In this document: positions 1 to 6,787 of the stretch, piece after piece
Numbering within the stretch: position 1 is the first letter of the stretch
How the letters are laid out: each line of letters begins with the position of its first letter
NCBI GenBank assembly: GCA_020048795.1
Contig: JAIFMA010000235.1
Span: 1 to 14,640 of the forward strand
Source: Rhodoferax sp.
Lineage (GTDB): Bacteria > Pseudomonadota > Gammaproteobacteria > Burkholderiales > Burkholderiaceae_C
Direction: 5' to 3'
Length of the DNA stretch: 14,640 nucleotides
Program-made: the position numbers and the translations under genes
The notes under the pieces: generated by a model
The model's database searches: none
What the model was told of the DNA's origin: nothing
The model's input: the letters and a program-made list of their open reading frames with translations, nothing else

Positions 1-530
1 CCAAAGGTTTTGCCCTGGCCGACCGGCCAGGTCATGGGCACGCAAGGCATGCCGAGTTCGCGTTCCACCTCGTCGAGGATGTCGAGCGGATCGCGCACCT
101 CACGATCCATCTTGTTCACAAACGTGATGATGGGGGTGTCACGCTGGCGGCAAACTTCGATCAGGCGGCGGGTTTGCGACTCAACCCCGTTGGCTGCGTC
201 AATCACCATCAATGCCGAATCGACAGCCGTCAATACGCGGTAAGTGTCCTCGGAAAAGTCCTTGTGGCCGGGGGTGTCGAGCAGGTTGATGACGTGGTCG
301 CGGTACACCATCTGCATCACCGAACTGGCTACCGAGATGCCGCGCTGCTTTTCGATCTCCATCCAGTCGCTGGTGGCGTGACGGGTGGCCTTGCGCGCCT
401 TGACACTGCCGGCGATCTGAATCGCGCCCGAAAACAGCAGCAGTTTTTCAGTGAGCGTGGTTTTGCCGGCATCGGGGTGCGAGATGATGGCAAAGGTGCG
501 GCGGCGGCGAGTTTCGAAAGCGTAGGTCAC
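1..530 (-). CDS. prfC: Peptide chain release factor 3 (RF3), N-terminal part, cut by window edge
   Basis: RF3 is a cytoplasmic translational GTPase that removes RF1 or RF2 from the ribosome after peptide release. The 176 codons visible read as the GTP-binding domain: P-loop HPDAGKTT (about residues 18-25), the EKQRGIS switch segment, DTPGH (G3), and NKMD (G4). The EKQRGISVASSVMQ and DFSEDTYRVLTAVD stretches are typical of RF3 rather than EF-G. The start chosen is GTG at 530-528, giving a protein that begins MTYAFETRRRRTFAIISHPD; no ATG or GTG lies in frame just upstream, and the Shine-Dalgarno is weak. The reading frame stays open to base 1, so the rest of the gene lies outside the window. 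It is transcribed away from pgm and is probably functionally unrelated to the glycogen genes. Identification is by motif reading and recall of the E. coli sequence, and is very secure. Confidence 0.96.
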   Translation of the reverse strand, partial: MTYAFETRRRRTFAIISHPDAGKTTLTEKLLLFSGAIQIAGSVKARKATRHATSDWMEIEKQRGISVASSVMQMVYRDHVINLLDTPGHKDFSEDTYRVLTAVDSALMVIDAANGVESQTRRLIEVCRQRDTPIITFVNKMDREVRDPLDILDEVERELGMPCVPMTWPVGQGKTF

Positions 531-587
531 AGGGGATTCTTTGGTCGTGGGTGAAGGGTGTGCAGCGCTGCCGATTGGCGGTGAACG

Positions 588-600
588 AGTGCCAGGCACT
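588..600. repeat. Perfect 13-bp palindrome in the prfC-pgm spacer
   Basis: AGTGCC-A-GGCACT reads as a perfect inverted repeat with 6-bp arms and a single central base. Its centre (594) is 53 bp from the centre of the second palindrome at 640-654, close to five helical turns. A protein-binding site is possible, but no known operator is recognised. Confidence 0.5.
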
Positions 601-639
601 TGCGTTTTATTGAGCTACATCAACATTGAGCATTTTAAT

Positions 640-654
640 CGGCAAGCCTTGCCG
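640..654. promoter_or_regulatory. Perfect 15-bp palindrome, candidate operator for pgm-glgCA-malQ
   Basis: CGGCAAG-C-CTTGCCG is a perfect inverted repeat with 7-bp arms and a one-base centre. After one mismatch on each side (639/655) the symmetry continues for two more pairs (AA and TT). It lies about 20 bp upstream of the candidate -10 at 677-682, so it would cover or abut the -35 region of the pgm promoter. That placement suits a regulator site. The one-base loop makes an RNA hairpin terminator unlikely. The binding protein is unknown. Confidence 0.45.
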
Positions 655-673
655 GTTTCGGAAGCGCAATTGG

Positions 674-682
674 TGCTAAATT
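674..682 (+). promoter_or_regulatory. Candidate extended -10 promoter of the pgm-glgC-glgA-malQ operon
   Basis: TGC-TAAATT fits an extended -10 element (TGn followed by a TATAAT-like hexamer). It would start transcription near 689, leaving a leader of roughly 28 nt before the pgm ATG. No convincing -35 is present at 16-18 bp, which extended -10 promoters can tolerate. An alternative upstream pair is TTGAGC (610-615) and TTTAAT (634-639), spaced 18 bp. Both are guesses from sequence. Confidence 0.4.
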
Positions 683-716
683 CAAACTCATCACAGCATT
701 CCAGAGGCACCCCATC

Positions 717-2369
717 ATGACCATTCAAACGATACCTACAACACCAATTGCTGGGCAGCGCCCAGGCACTTCAGGTTTAAGAAAAAAGGTTACGGTGTTT
801 GTGCAACCGGGTTACCTTGAGAATTTTGTTCAGTCGCTGTTCGATGTACTCAACGCGACCGGCCAGGATGGTCAGGGTCTCAAGGGGCAGACGCTGGTGC
901 TGGGCGGTGATGGGCGTTACCACAACCGGGCGGCAGTACAAACCATCCTGAAACTGGCGGCGGCCAACGGGGTGCAGCGGGTGCTGCTGGGTCAAGGCGG
1001 TATTCTGTCCACGCCGGCGGTCAGTGCGGTGATTCGCAAACATCAGGTTTTTGGCGGTATTGTGTTGTCAGCCAGTCATAACCCGGGTGGACCAGAGGGT
1101 GACTTTGGCATCAAGTACAACGCTAGCAATGGGGGCCCGGCCACTGAGACGCTGACCGAGGCCGTCTATGCCCGTACCCAGATCGTGCGAGAGCTTCGCA
1201 TCAGTGATGCGCCAGATATTGTGATCGATACACTGGGCCTGCAATGGGTGGAGCAGATGCAGGTTGAGGTGATTGACCCGGTGGCAGACTACGCCGCCTT
1301 GATGCGGGAACTGTTTGACTTCGACCTGCTGCGCGGCATGTTTGCGCGAGGTTTCACCATGCGTGTTGATGCCATGTGTGCTGTGGGGGGGCCCTATGCC
1401 CAGGCCATTCTTGAAGGGGAGCTTGGCGCACCCCGTGGCACGGTGGTGAACGCGCAGCCACTGGAAGATTTTGGTGGTCTGCACCCAGACCCCAACCCGG
1501 TCAATGCCGAAGACCTGATTGCCCATATGGCGCGTACCGATGCCCCTGATTTTGGCGCTGCGATGGATGGTGATGCCGACCGTAACATGGTGGTGGGGCG
1601 TGACTTTGTCGTGACTCCATCTGACAGTCTGGCGCTGATGACTGCGCATGCCCGCCTGGTTCCTGGTTACAAGGATGGCCTGCTGGGGGTGGCGCGGTCC
1701 ATGCCCACCTCAGCGGCGGTGGACCGGGTGGCCAAAAAACTGGGTATCGCGTGTTTTGAGACGCCAACCGGCTGGAAGTTTTTTGGCAATTTGCTCGATG
1801 CCGGCAAGGTCACCCTGTGCGGCGAGGAGAGTTATGGCACCGGCTCCAGCCATGTGCGTGAAAAGGACGGCTTGTGGGCGATCCTTTTCTGGATGAGTTT
1901 ACTGGGGGCAACCGGGCGCTCGGTGGAATCGCTGGTCCGAGAGCATTGGCAGACGTATGGCCGAAACTATTACACCCGGCACGATTATGAAGGGGTTGCG
2001 GTCGAGGCAGCTAACCAGCTGATGGTTGACTTGCGCGCCGTATTGCCCGGTTTGCCAGGGCAGAAATTTGGCACACGTACCGTCACCCTGGCTGATGATT
2101 TTGCTTACGACGATCCTGTCGATGGATCGATCTCCAAAGCGCAGGGTGTCCGGTTGATTTTTGATGATGCTGCCCGGGTGATCTTTCGCCTGTCGGGCAC
2201 AGGGACCGAAGGTGCGACTTTGCGTCTGTATCTGGAGCGTTATGAACCGAACCCGACACAACAGGATATTGCGGTACAGCAGGCGTTACGCGACCTGGCT
2301 GCGCTGGCCGACCAGGTGGCGGGTATTGCCCGTCATACCGGCATGAATGGCCCAACCGTGGCGACCTGA
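717..2369 (+). CDS. pgm: Alpha-D-glucose phosphate-specific phosphoglucomutase
   Basis: This cytoplasmic enzyme interconverts glucose 6-phosphate and glucose 1-phosphate through a phosphoserine, and so feeds GlgC encoded next door. The 550-residue protein has all four alpha-PGM signatures in order: phosphoserine loop LSASHNPGG with Ser120, magnesium loop DGDADRN with Asp284/286/288, sugar-binding loop CGEESYGTGS (368-377), and phosphate-binding loop RLSGTGTEGATLR (491-503). The length matches the 540-550 residue PGM family rather than shorter phosphomannomutases. The ATG at 717 has AGAGG (703-707) 9 nt upstream. It is the first gene of the plus-strand operon, 57 nt before glgC. Nothing looks truncated. 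The protein keeps the long N-terminal segment (RPGTSGLRKK) that holds the first substrate-contacting loop of alpha-PGM enzymes. Confidence 0.96.
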   Translation: MTIQTIPTTPIAGQRPGTSGLRKKVTVFVQPGYLENFVQSLFDVLNATGQDGQGLKGQTLVLGGDGRYHNRAAVQTILKLAAANGVQRVLLGQGGILSTPAVSAVIRKHQVFGGIVLSASHNPGGPEGDFGIKYNASNGGPATETLTEAVYARTQIVRELRISDAPDIVIDTLGLQWVEQMQVEVIDPVADYAALMRELFDFDLLRGMFARGFTMRVDAMCAVGGPYAQAILEGELGAPRGTVVNAQPLEDFGGLHPDPNPVNAEDLIAHMARTDAPDFGAAMDGDADRNMVVGRDFVVTPSDSLALMTAHARLVPGYKDGLLGVARSMPTSAAVDRVAKKLGIACFETPTGWKFFGNLLDAGKVTLCGEESYGTGSSHVREKDGLWAILFWMSLLGATGRSVESLVREHWQTYGRNYYTRHDYEGVAVEAANQLMVDLRAVLPGLPGQKFGTRTVTLADDFAYDDPVDGSISKAQGVRLIFDDAARVIFRLSGTGTEGATLRLYLERYEPNPTQQDIAVQQALRDLAALADQVAGIARHTGMNGPTVAT

Positions 2370-2426
2370 ATGAAACCCTTGAATCAGCCTTAACCGAAGC
2401 GCAGAAATCGATGCCTGGGGATCATC

Positions 2427-3698
2427 ATGCATGTTGTCGAAAAGGCCCATACAACCCACCAATTGGTGCGTCACACCGTTGCGTTGGTGCTGGCGGGTGG
2501 CCGAGGCAGCCGACTTAAACAATTGACGGACAGACGTGCCAAGCCGGCGGTCTATTTTGGCGGGAAGTTTCGAATCATCGACTTTGCCCTGTCCAATTGT
2601 CTGAACTCGGGCATACGCCGCATGGCGGTGGTGACCCAATACAAGTCGCACTCCTTGATGAGTCACTTGCAGAGGGGGTGGAGTTTTCTGCGTGCTGAAC
2701 TTAACGAGATGGTTGATTTACTGCCAGCGCAGCAACGCGCAGGGGAGGAGCACTGGTATCGAGGCACCGCAGATGCGATTTTTCAGAACATGGACATTAT
2801 TCAGTCCAGTAACCCGGAGTACATCGTTATTTTGGCTGGGGATCACATTTACAAAATGGACTACTCGATCATGCTGAAGGACCATGCGGTGCATGGTGCC
2901 GGTTGTACCGTGGGTTGTATCGAGGTGCCACGTGCTGAAGCCAGTGCTTTCGGCGTGATGGCGGTTGATGCCGAACGTAACATCACTGCGTTTGTCGAAA
3001 AACCTGTGAATCCCCCGGCCATGCCCGGCAATGAGGCTGTTTCTTTGGCGAGCATGGGCATTTATGTGTTCAATGCCGACTACCTCTATCAATTACTGGA
3101 AGATGACCTGGCCAATCCGGATTCCGAGCATGATTTCGGTAAAAATGTGATTCCCAAGGCCGTGGCGGACGGCCGTGCGCTGGCTCACCCGTTTGGCTTG
3201 TCATGTGTCTCCAGGGAGCAGGACGCAGAACCCTATTGGCGTGATGTTGGCACCATTGATGCGTTTTGGTCAGCCAATCTTGATCTGGCATCGACACTGC
3301 CAGAGCTTGACATTTACGACACCGAATGGCCGATCTGGACTTACCAGCGTCAATTGCCGCCGGCCAAGTTTGTGCCCGATACCTTGGGCCAGAACGGGGT
3401 GGCAGTCAACACGCTGATTTCGGGCGGCTGCATTGTGTCGGGTTCTTATGTGGCGCATTCGGTACTGTTCTCCGAGATTCGAGTACATTCGTTCTGCCGG
3501 GTGGTACAAACGGTGTTGTTGCCTAAAGTGACCATTCACCGCAGTTGCCGCCTGACCAAGGTGGTGGTTGACCGGGGTTGTGATATTCCGGAAGGTCTGG
3601 TGGTGGGGGAGGATCCGGTGCTGGATGCGGCGCGCTTTGAGCGCACTGAAGGGGGCGTGGTGCTGATCACGCGTGAGATGATTGAAAAACTGAACTAA
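2427..3698 (+). CDS. glgC: Glucose-1-phosphate adenylyltransferase (ADP-glucose pyrophosphorylase)
   Basis: GlgC makes ADP-glucose and pyrophosphate from glucose 1-phosphate and ATP; this is the committed, allosterically controlled step of bacterial glycogen synthesis. The 423 residues align along their whole length with E. coli GlgC (431 aa) at an offset of 3. Visible are the nucleotide loop LAGGRGSRL (22-30), WYRGTADA (110-117), LAGDHIYKMDY with catalytic Asp139 (E. coli Asp142), FVEKP with substrate-binding Lys192 (E. coli Lys195), and EPYWRDVGT (268-276). A left-handed beta-helix C-terminal domain follows (about 325-423). Where E. coli has activator-contacting Lys39, this protein has Arg36 (TDRRAKPAV). 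The ATG at 2427 has GGGGA (2417-2421) only 5 nt upstream. Its stop codon lies 7 nt before glgA, indicating co-transcription and likely coupled expression. Confidence 0.97.
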   Translation: MHVVEKAHTTHQLVRHTVALVLAGGRGSRLKQLTDRRAKPAVYFGGKFRIIDFALSNCLNSGIRRMAVVTQYKSHSLMSHLQRGWSFLRAELNEMVDLLPAQQRAGEEHWYRGTADAIFQNMDIIQSSNPEYIVILAGDHIYKMDYSIMLKDHAVHGAGCTVGCIEVPRAEASAFGVMAVDAERNITAFVEKPVNPPAMPGNEAVSLASMGIYVFNADYLYQLLEDDLANPDSEHDFGKNVIPKAVADGRALAHPFGLSCVSREQDAEPYWRDVGTIDAFWSANLDLASTLPELDIYDTEWPIWTYQRQLPPAKFVPDTLGQNGVAVNTLISGGCIVSGSYVAHSVLFSEIRVHSFCRVVQTVLLPKVTIHRSCRLTKVVVDRGCDIPEGLVVGEDPVLDAARFERTEGGVVLITREMIEKLN

Positions 3699-3705
3699 GA
3701 AATGG

Positions 3706-5166
3706 ATGTCGTGGCTTATGGATGTTTTGCAGGTCAGTGCTGAAATCTTTCCGCTTCTCAAGACCGGGGGCCTGGCTGACGTTACTGGTGCCCTGCCGAC
3801 GGCCCTGAACGCGGCGGGCTGTGATACCCGTGTGTTGCTTCCTGGCTTTGCACCGGTCATGGCGGATTTGCACAACAGCACCGTGCTGGCCGAATTGGTG
3901 ACCCCCTGGAACGAACCTTTTGTATTGTGTGTGGGTCACCTTGCCAGTCTGAATTTAATGGCCTATGTGATCGATTTGCCCTATTTGTACCAGCGGCCCG
4001 GATCGCCCTACGAGGACGAGCAGCACCAACCATTTTCCGACAACCATCGTCGTTTTGCTTTGCTGGGTTGGGTCGCATCGAGGCTGGCAAGTGGGCTTGA
4101 TTCGAATTGGCAACCGCAAGTGGTGCACAGCCATGACTGGCATGCGGCGCTGACATCTGCCTACATGGCTTTTTCACCGCCGCAACGTATGCATGTTGCC
4201 AGTGTTTACACGGTGCATAACCTGGCATACGACGGGCTTTTTGCACCGCGGCATTTCTTTGAGCTGGGCCTTCAGTCAAGCGCACTGTCTGTGGAGGGCA
4301 TGGAATTTCATGGCCAGATGTCGTTCATGAAGGCAGGGTTGTTTTTTTCGGACTACATCACCACGGTGAGTTCAAGCTATGCCCGTGAAATTCAGACGCA
4401 TGAACAAGGCTACGGAATGGATGGTCTGCTGCGTTTGCGTGCCAAAGAACTGGTCGGCATTCTGAACGGGGTTGATGAAGCGGTCTGGAGTCCGGCGCGA
4501 GACCCTGCCCTTGCCCAGCCTTTTGATGCCCACAAGCCAGCGGGTAAATTACGCTGCAAGGCCGAGTTGCAGCAAGAACTTGGGCTAGCGGTGCAAAGTG
4601 ATGCTCCTTTGTTCGGTATTGTCAGCCGCCTGACCGAGCAGAAGGGCCTGCATCTGGTGCTCAGTGTTCTGGATGAGTTGCTGGCACGTGGCGGGCAGTT
4701 GGTGCTATTGGGTGCGGGAGATGCCTATCTTGAGACCGCTTTCCGGGAGCGTGCCGCTGCCAATCCACACGCGATTTCCGTGCATATCGGCTATGACGAG
4801 AATTCCGCGCACAAGATATTTGCAGGAACCGATGTGACCCTGGTGCCTTCACGATTTGAGCCCTGCGGATTGACTCAGATGTATGGCCTGAAATATGGCA
4901 GTCTGCCGTTGGTACACCATGTGGGTGGTCTGGCAGACACGGTGGTGGACTGTTCTCTTGAGGACATGGCCAACGAAACGGCCAACGGTTTTGTCTTTTA
5001 TGACTTTGACTCTCAATCCATGGCGCGCGCCGTCCGACGGGCGTTTGCCCTCTACGCACGTAAAGCTGAGTGGCGCGCTGTATGCACGCGAGCGATGGGC
5101 CAGTCACTGGGATGGGATACTGCAGCTGCACAGTATGTGGCGCTGTACCGCAGGCTATGCCTGTGA
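3706..5166 (+). CDS. glgA: Glycogen synthase (ADP-glucose type, GT5 family)
   Basis: GlgA transfers glucose from ADP-glucose to the non-reducing ends of alpha-1,4-glucan chains in the cytoplasm. The 486-residue protein shows the GT5 pattern: ADP-glucose loop LLKTGGLADV near the N-terminus (Lys19, matching E. coli Lys15), VHSHDWHAAL (140-149), and NGVDEAVW (254-261). The C-terminal Rossmann domain carries GIVSRLTEQKG (304-314) and PSRFEPCGLTQMYG (381-394), which includes the conserved Glu385, followed by VGGLADTV (406-413). Two starts are possible. ATG 3706 has a weak AAGA 5 nt upstream, while ATG 3718 gives MDVLQVSAEIFPLLKTGG and better matches the E. coli N-terminus, though its Shine-Dalgarno is poorly spaced. 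The gene follows glgC by 7 nt and precedes malQ by 71 nt. Confidence 0.96.
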   Translation: MSWLMDVLQVSAEIFPLLKTGGLADVTGALPTALNAAGCDTRVLLPGFAPVMADLHNSTVLAELVTPWNEPFVLCVGHLASLNLMAYVIDLPYLYQRPGSPYEDEQHQPFSDNHRRFALLGWVASRLASGLDSNWQPQVVHSHDWHAALTSAYMAFSPPQRMHVASVYTVHNLAYDGLFAPRHFFELGLQSSALSVEGMEFHGQMSFMKAGLFFSDYITTVSSSYAREIQTHEQGYGMDGLLRLRAKELVGILNGVDEAVWSPARDPALAQPFDAHKPAGKLRCKAELQQELGLAVQSDAPLFGIVSRLTEQKGLHLVLSVLDELLARGGQLVLLGAGDAYLETAFRERAAANPHAISVHIGYDENSAHKIFAGTDVTLVPSRFEPCGLTQMYGLKYGSLPLVHHVGGLADTVVDCSLEDMANETANGFVFYDFDSQSMARAVRRAFALYARKAEWRAVCTRAMGQSLGWDTAAAQYVALYRRLCL

Positions 5167-5237
5167 TCTGTGGCATTTTGGACCAGCCCTGCTGATCTGT
5201 CGTACATTCATCAATCTGATTCTGGAGTCCTTCAAGT

Positions 5238-6749
5238 ATGGTCGATTCACCGCTAAAGCAGCGTCGTGCCGGGGTCGTGTTGCACCCCACGTCTTTACCT
5301 GGTCCGCATGGTTCTGGTGATTTTGGCCCCAATGCGTTTCGTTTTGTGGACTGGCTGCACTCGGCCAGACAAACACTTTGGCAAACTTTGCCGCTGGGGC
5401 CGGTGGGGCCGGGTCACTCGCCCTATATGGGCAGTTCGGCGTTTGCAGGCAATCCGTATTTGATCGCATTCGAACCGATGGTTGAGCGTGGCTGGATCGA
5501 TGCCGGTCATTTGCAGGGTGAATTTGATGCGCTGCATGTCAGCTATCAGGACGTGGTGCCTTGGCGCATGCAGCGACTGCGTGAAGTGTTCGCAGGGTTT
5601 GTCAAGCACAGCCAGGCCACCGAACAGCAGGCCTTTTATGCTTGGGCGCAATCGCAACAGGCTTGGCTGGATGACTACACGCTGTTCATGGCCTTGGACA
5701 ACCGGTACTCGCCGGCACTGTGGCCAGATTGGCCCCCAGAGTTGGCGCATCGCGATCCAGTGGCAATGGTCAAGGCGCGTCTGGAACATGCTTCAGAGAT
5801 CGATTTTTGGTGCTTCGTCCAGTGGCAGTTCGATGTGCAGTGGCAAGCGATCAAGAATTATGCGCATCAAAAGCAGGTGTTGCTGGTGGGTGATCTTCCC
5901 ATTTTTGTGGCGCATCACAGTGCAGACTGCTGGGCTCGACCGGACTTGTATGTACTCGATCAGGCGGGGCAACCTACCGTTGTGGCCGGCGTGCCCCCTG
6001 ATTTCTTCTCCGATACGGGCCAGCGCTGGGGAAACCCGCTTTACGACTGGGCTGCCATGAAGCGGGATGGTTATCGTTGGTGGATTGAGCGGGTGCGACG
6101 ACAGTTAACACTCGCTGACATTGTCAGAATTGACCATTTTCGGGGTTTCGCCGACTACTGGGAAATTCCTGCCGACGAGCCTACCGCGGCGCGAGGTCGA
6201 TGGCAGCCCGGGCCCGGGGATAGCATTTTTGCAGCGCTGACGCAGGCTCTGGGTGGTTTGCCCATCATTGCCGAAGATCTTGGCATCATCACTCCGGAGG
6301 TCACGGCATTGCGTGAGCGCATTGGTTTTCCGGGCATGAAGGTGCTTCAGTTCGCCTTTTCCGGTGACGAAAGTCATGTGTTTTTGCCACCAAACTATGA
6401 GACTAATACGGTCGTTTACACCGGCACGCATGACAACGATACGGTGCACGGGTGGTGGGCTACATGCAGCGCACAGGAGCGGGATTTTGCCAAGTACTAT
6501 CTCCACACGGATGGGAGTGACGTGCATTGGGCCATGCTGCGTGCCGGTGCCATGTCTGTGGCGTGTATATCACTGTGTCAGTTGCAGGATGTGCTGGGAC
6601 TGGATGGAACGCACCGCATGAACACCCCGGGCACCATGACAGACTGTTGGACTTGGCGCTTTAGCTGGGACTGGATCGACCCCGAGGCGACCCAACAACT
6701 CGCAGCCCTCACAGTCCAAAGCGAAAGGGTCGCCGTGGCGACGAACTGA
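5238..6749 (+). CDS. malQ: 4-alpha-glucanotransferase (amylomaltase, GH77)
   Basis: MalQ transfers segments of alpha-1,4-glucan between maltodextrins and releases glucose, recycling short chains left after debranching and phosphorolysis. The 503-residue protein begins with RAGVVLHPTSLPGPHGSGDFG, characteristic of GH77. It keeps the 250s loop region GVPPDFFSDTGQRWGNPLYD (251-270), nucleophile Asp299 in IVRIDHFRGF, acid/base Glu346 in IIAEDLG, and Asp399 in TGTHDND. Its length fits the compact Thermus/plant D-enzyme type rather than the roughly 690-residue E. coli MalQ with an extra N-terminal region. ATG 5238 has GGAG (5224-5227) 10 nt upstream. It is the last gene of the plus-strand operon and ends 38 bp from the stop of convergent glgX. 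Its place next to glgA suggests it serves glycogen turnover as well as, or instead of, maltose use. Confidence 0.95.
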   Translation: MVDSPLKQRRAGVVLHPTSLPGPHGSGDFGPNAFRFVDWLHSARQTLWQTLPLGPVGPGHSPYMGSSAFAGNPYLIAFEPMVERGWIDAGHLQGEFDALHVSYQDVVPWRMQRLREVFAGFVKHSQATEQQAFYAWAQSQQAWLDDYTLFMALDNRYSPALWPDWPPELAHRDPVAMVKARLEHASEIDFWCFVQWQFDVQWQAIKNYAHQKQVLLVGDLPIFVAHHSADCWARPDLYVLDQAGQPTVVAGVPPDFFSDTGQRWGNPLYDWAAMKRDGYRWWIERVRRQLTLADIVRIDHFRGFADYWEIPADEPTAARGRWQPGPGDSIFAALTQALGGLPIIAEDLGIITPEVTALRERIGFPGMKVLQFAFSGDESHVFLPPNYETNTVVYTGTHDNDTVHGWWATCSAQERDFAKYYLHTDGSDVHWAMLRAGAMSVACISLCQLQDVLGLDGTHRMNTPGTMTDCWTWRFSWDWIDPEATQQLAALTVQSERVAVATN

Positions 6750-6787
6750 TTGGTTTCAACTGCGCTGAACCGAGCAAGACGGGCAGT

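Noticed and set aside
174..554. Plus-strand open frame of 126 codons over the prfC region
   Set aside because: It is antisense to the clear RF3 GTPase domain on the minus strand and has no family resemblance or Shine-Dalgarno.
592..771. 10-bp direct repeat CCAGGCACTT at 592-601 and 762-771
   Set aside because: One copy lies within the first palindrome and the other in pgm coding sequence; a single short repeat of this kind can arise by chance.
3270..3881. Minus-strand open frame of 203 codons opposite the glgC-glgA junction
   Set aside because: It crosses the ends of two real genes on the other strand and has no domain features.
4661..5332. Minus-strand open frame of 223 codons spanning the glgA end and malQ start
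   Set aside because: It lies opposite two well-recognised genes; the protein looks like low-complexity antisense translation rich in Pro, Arg, His and Cys with no domain.
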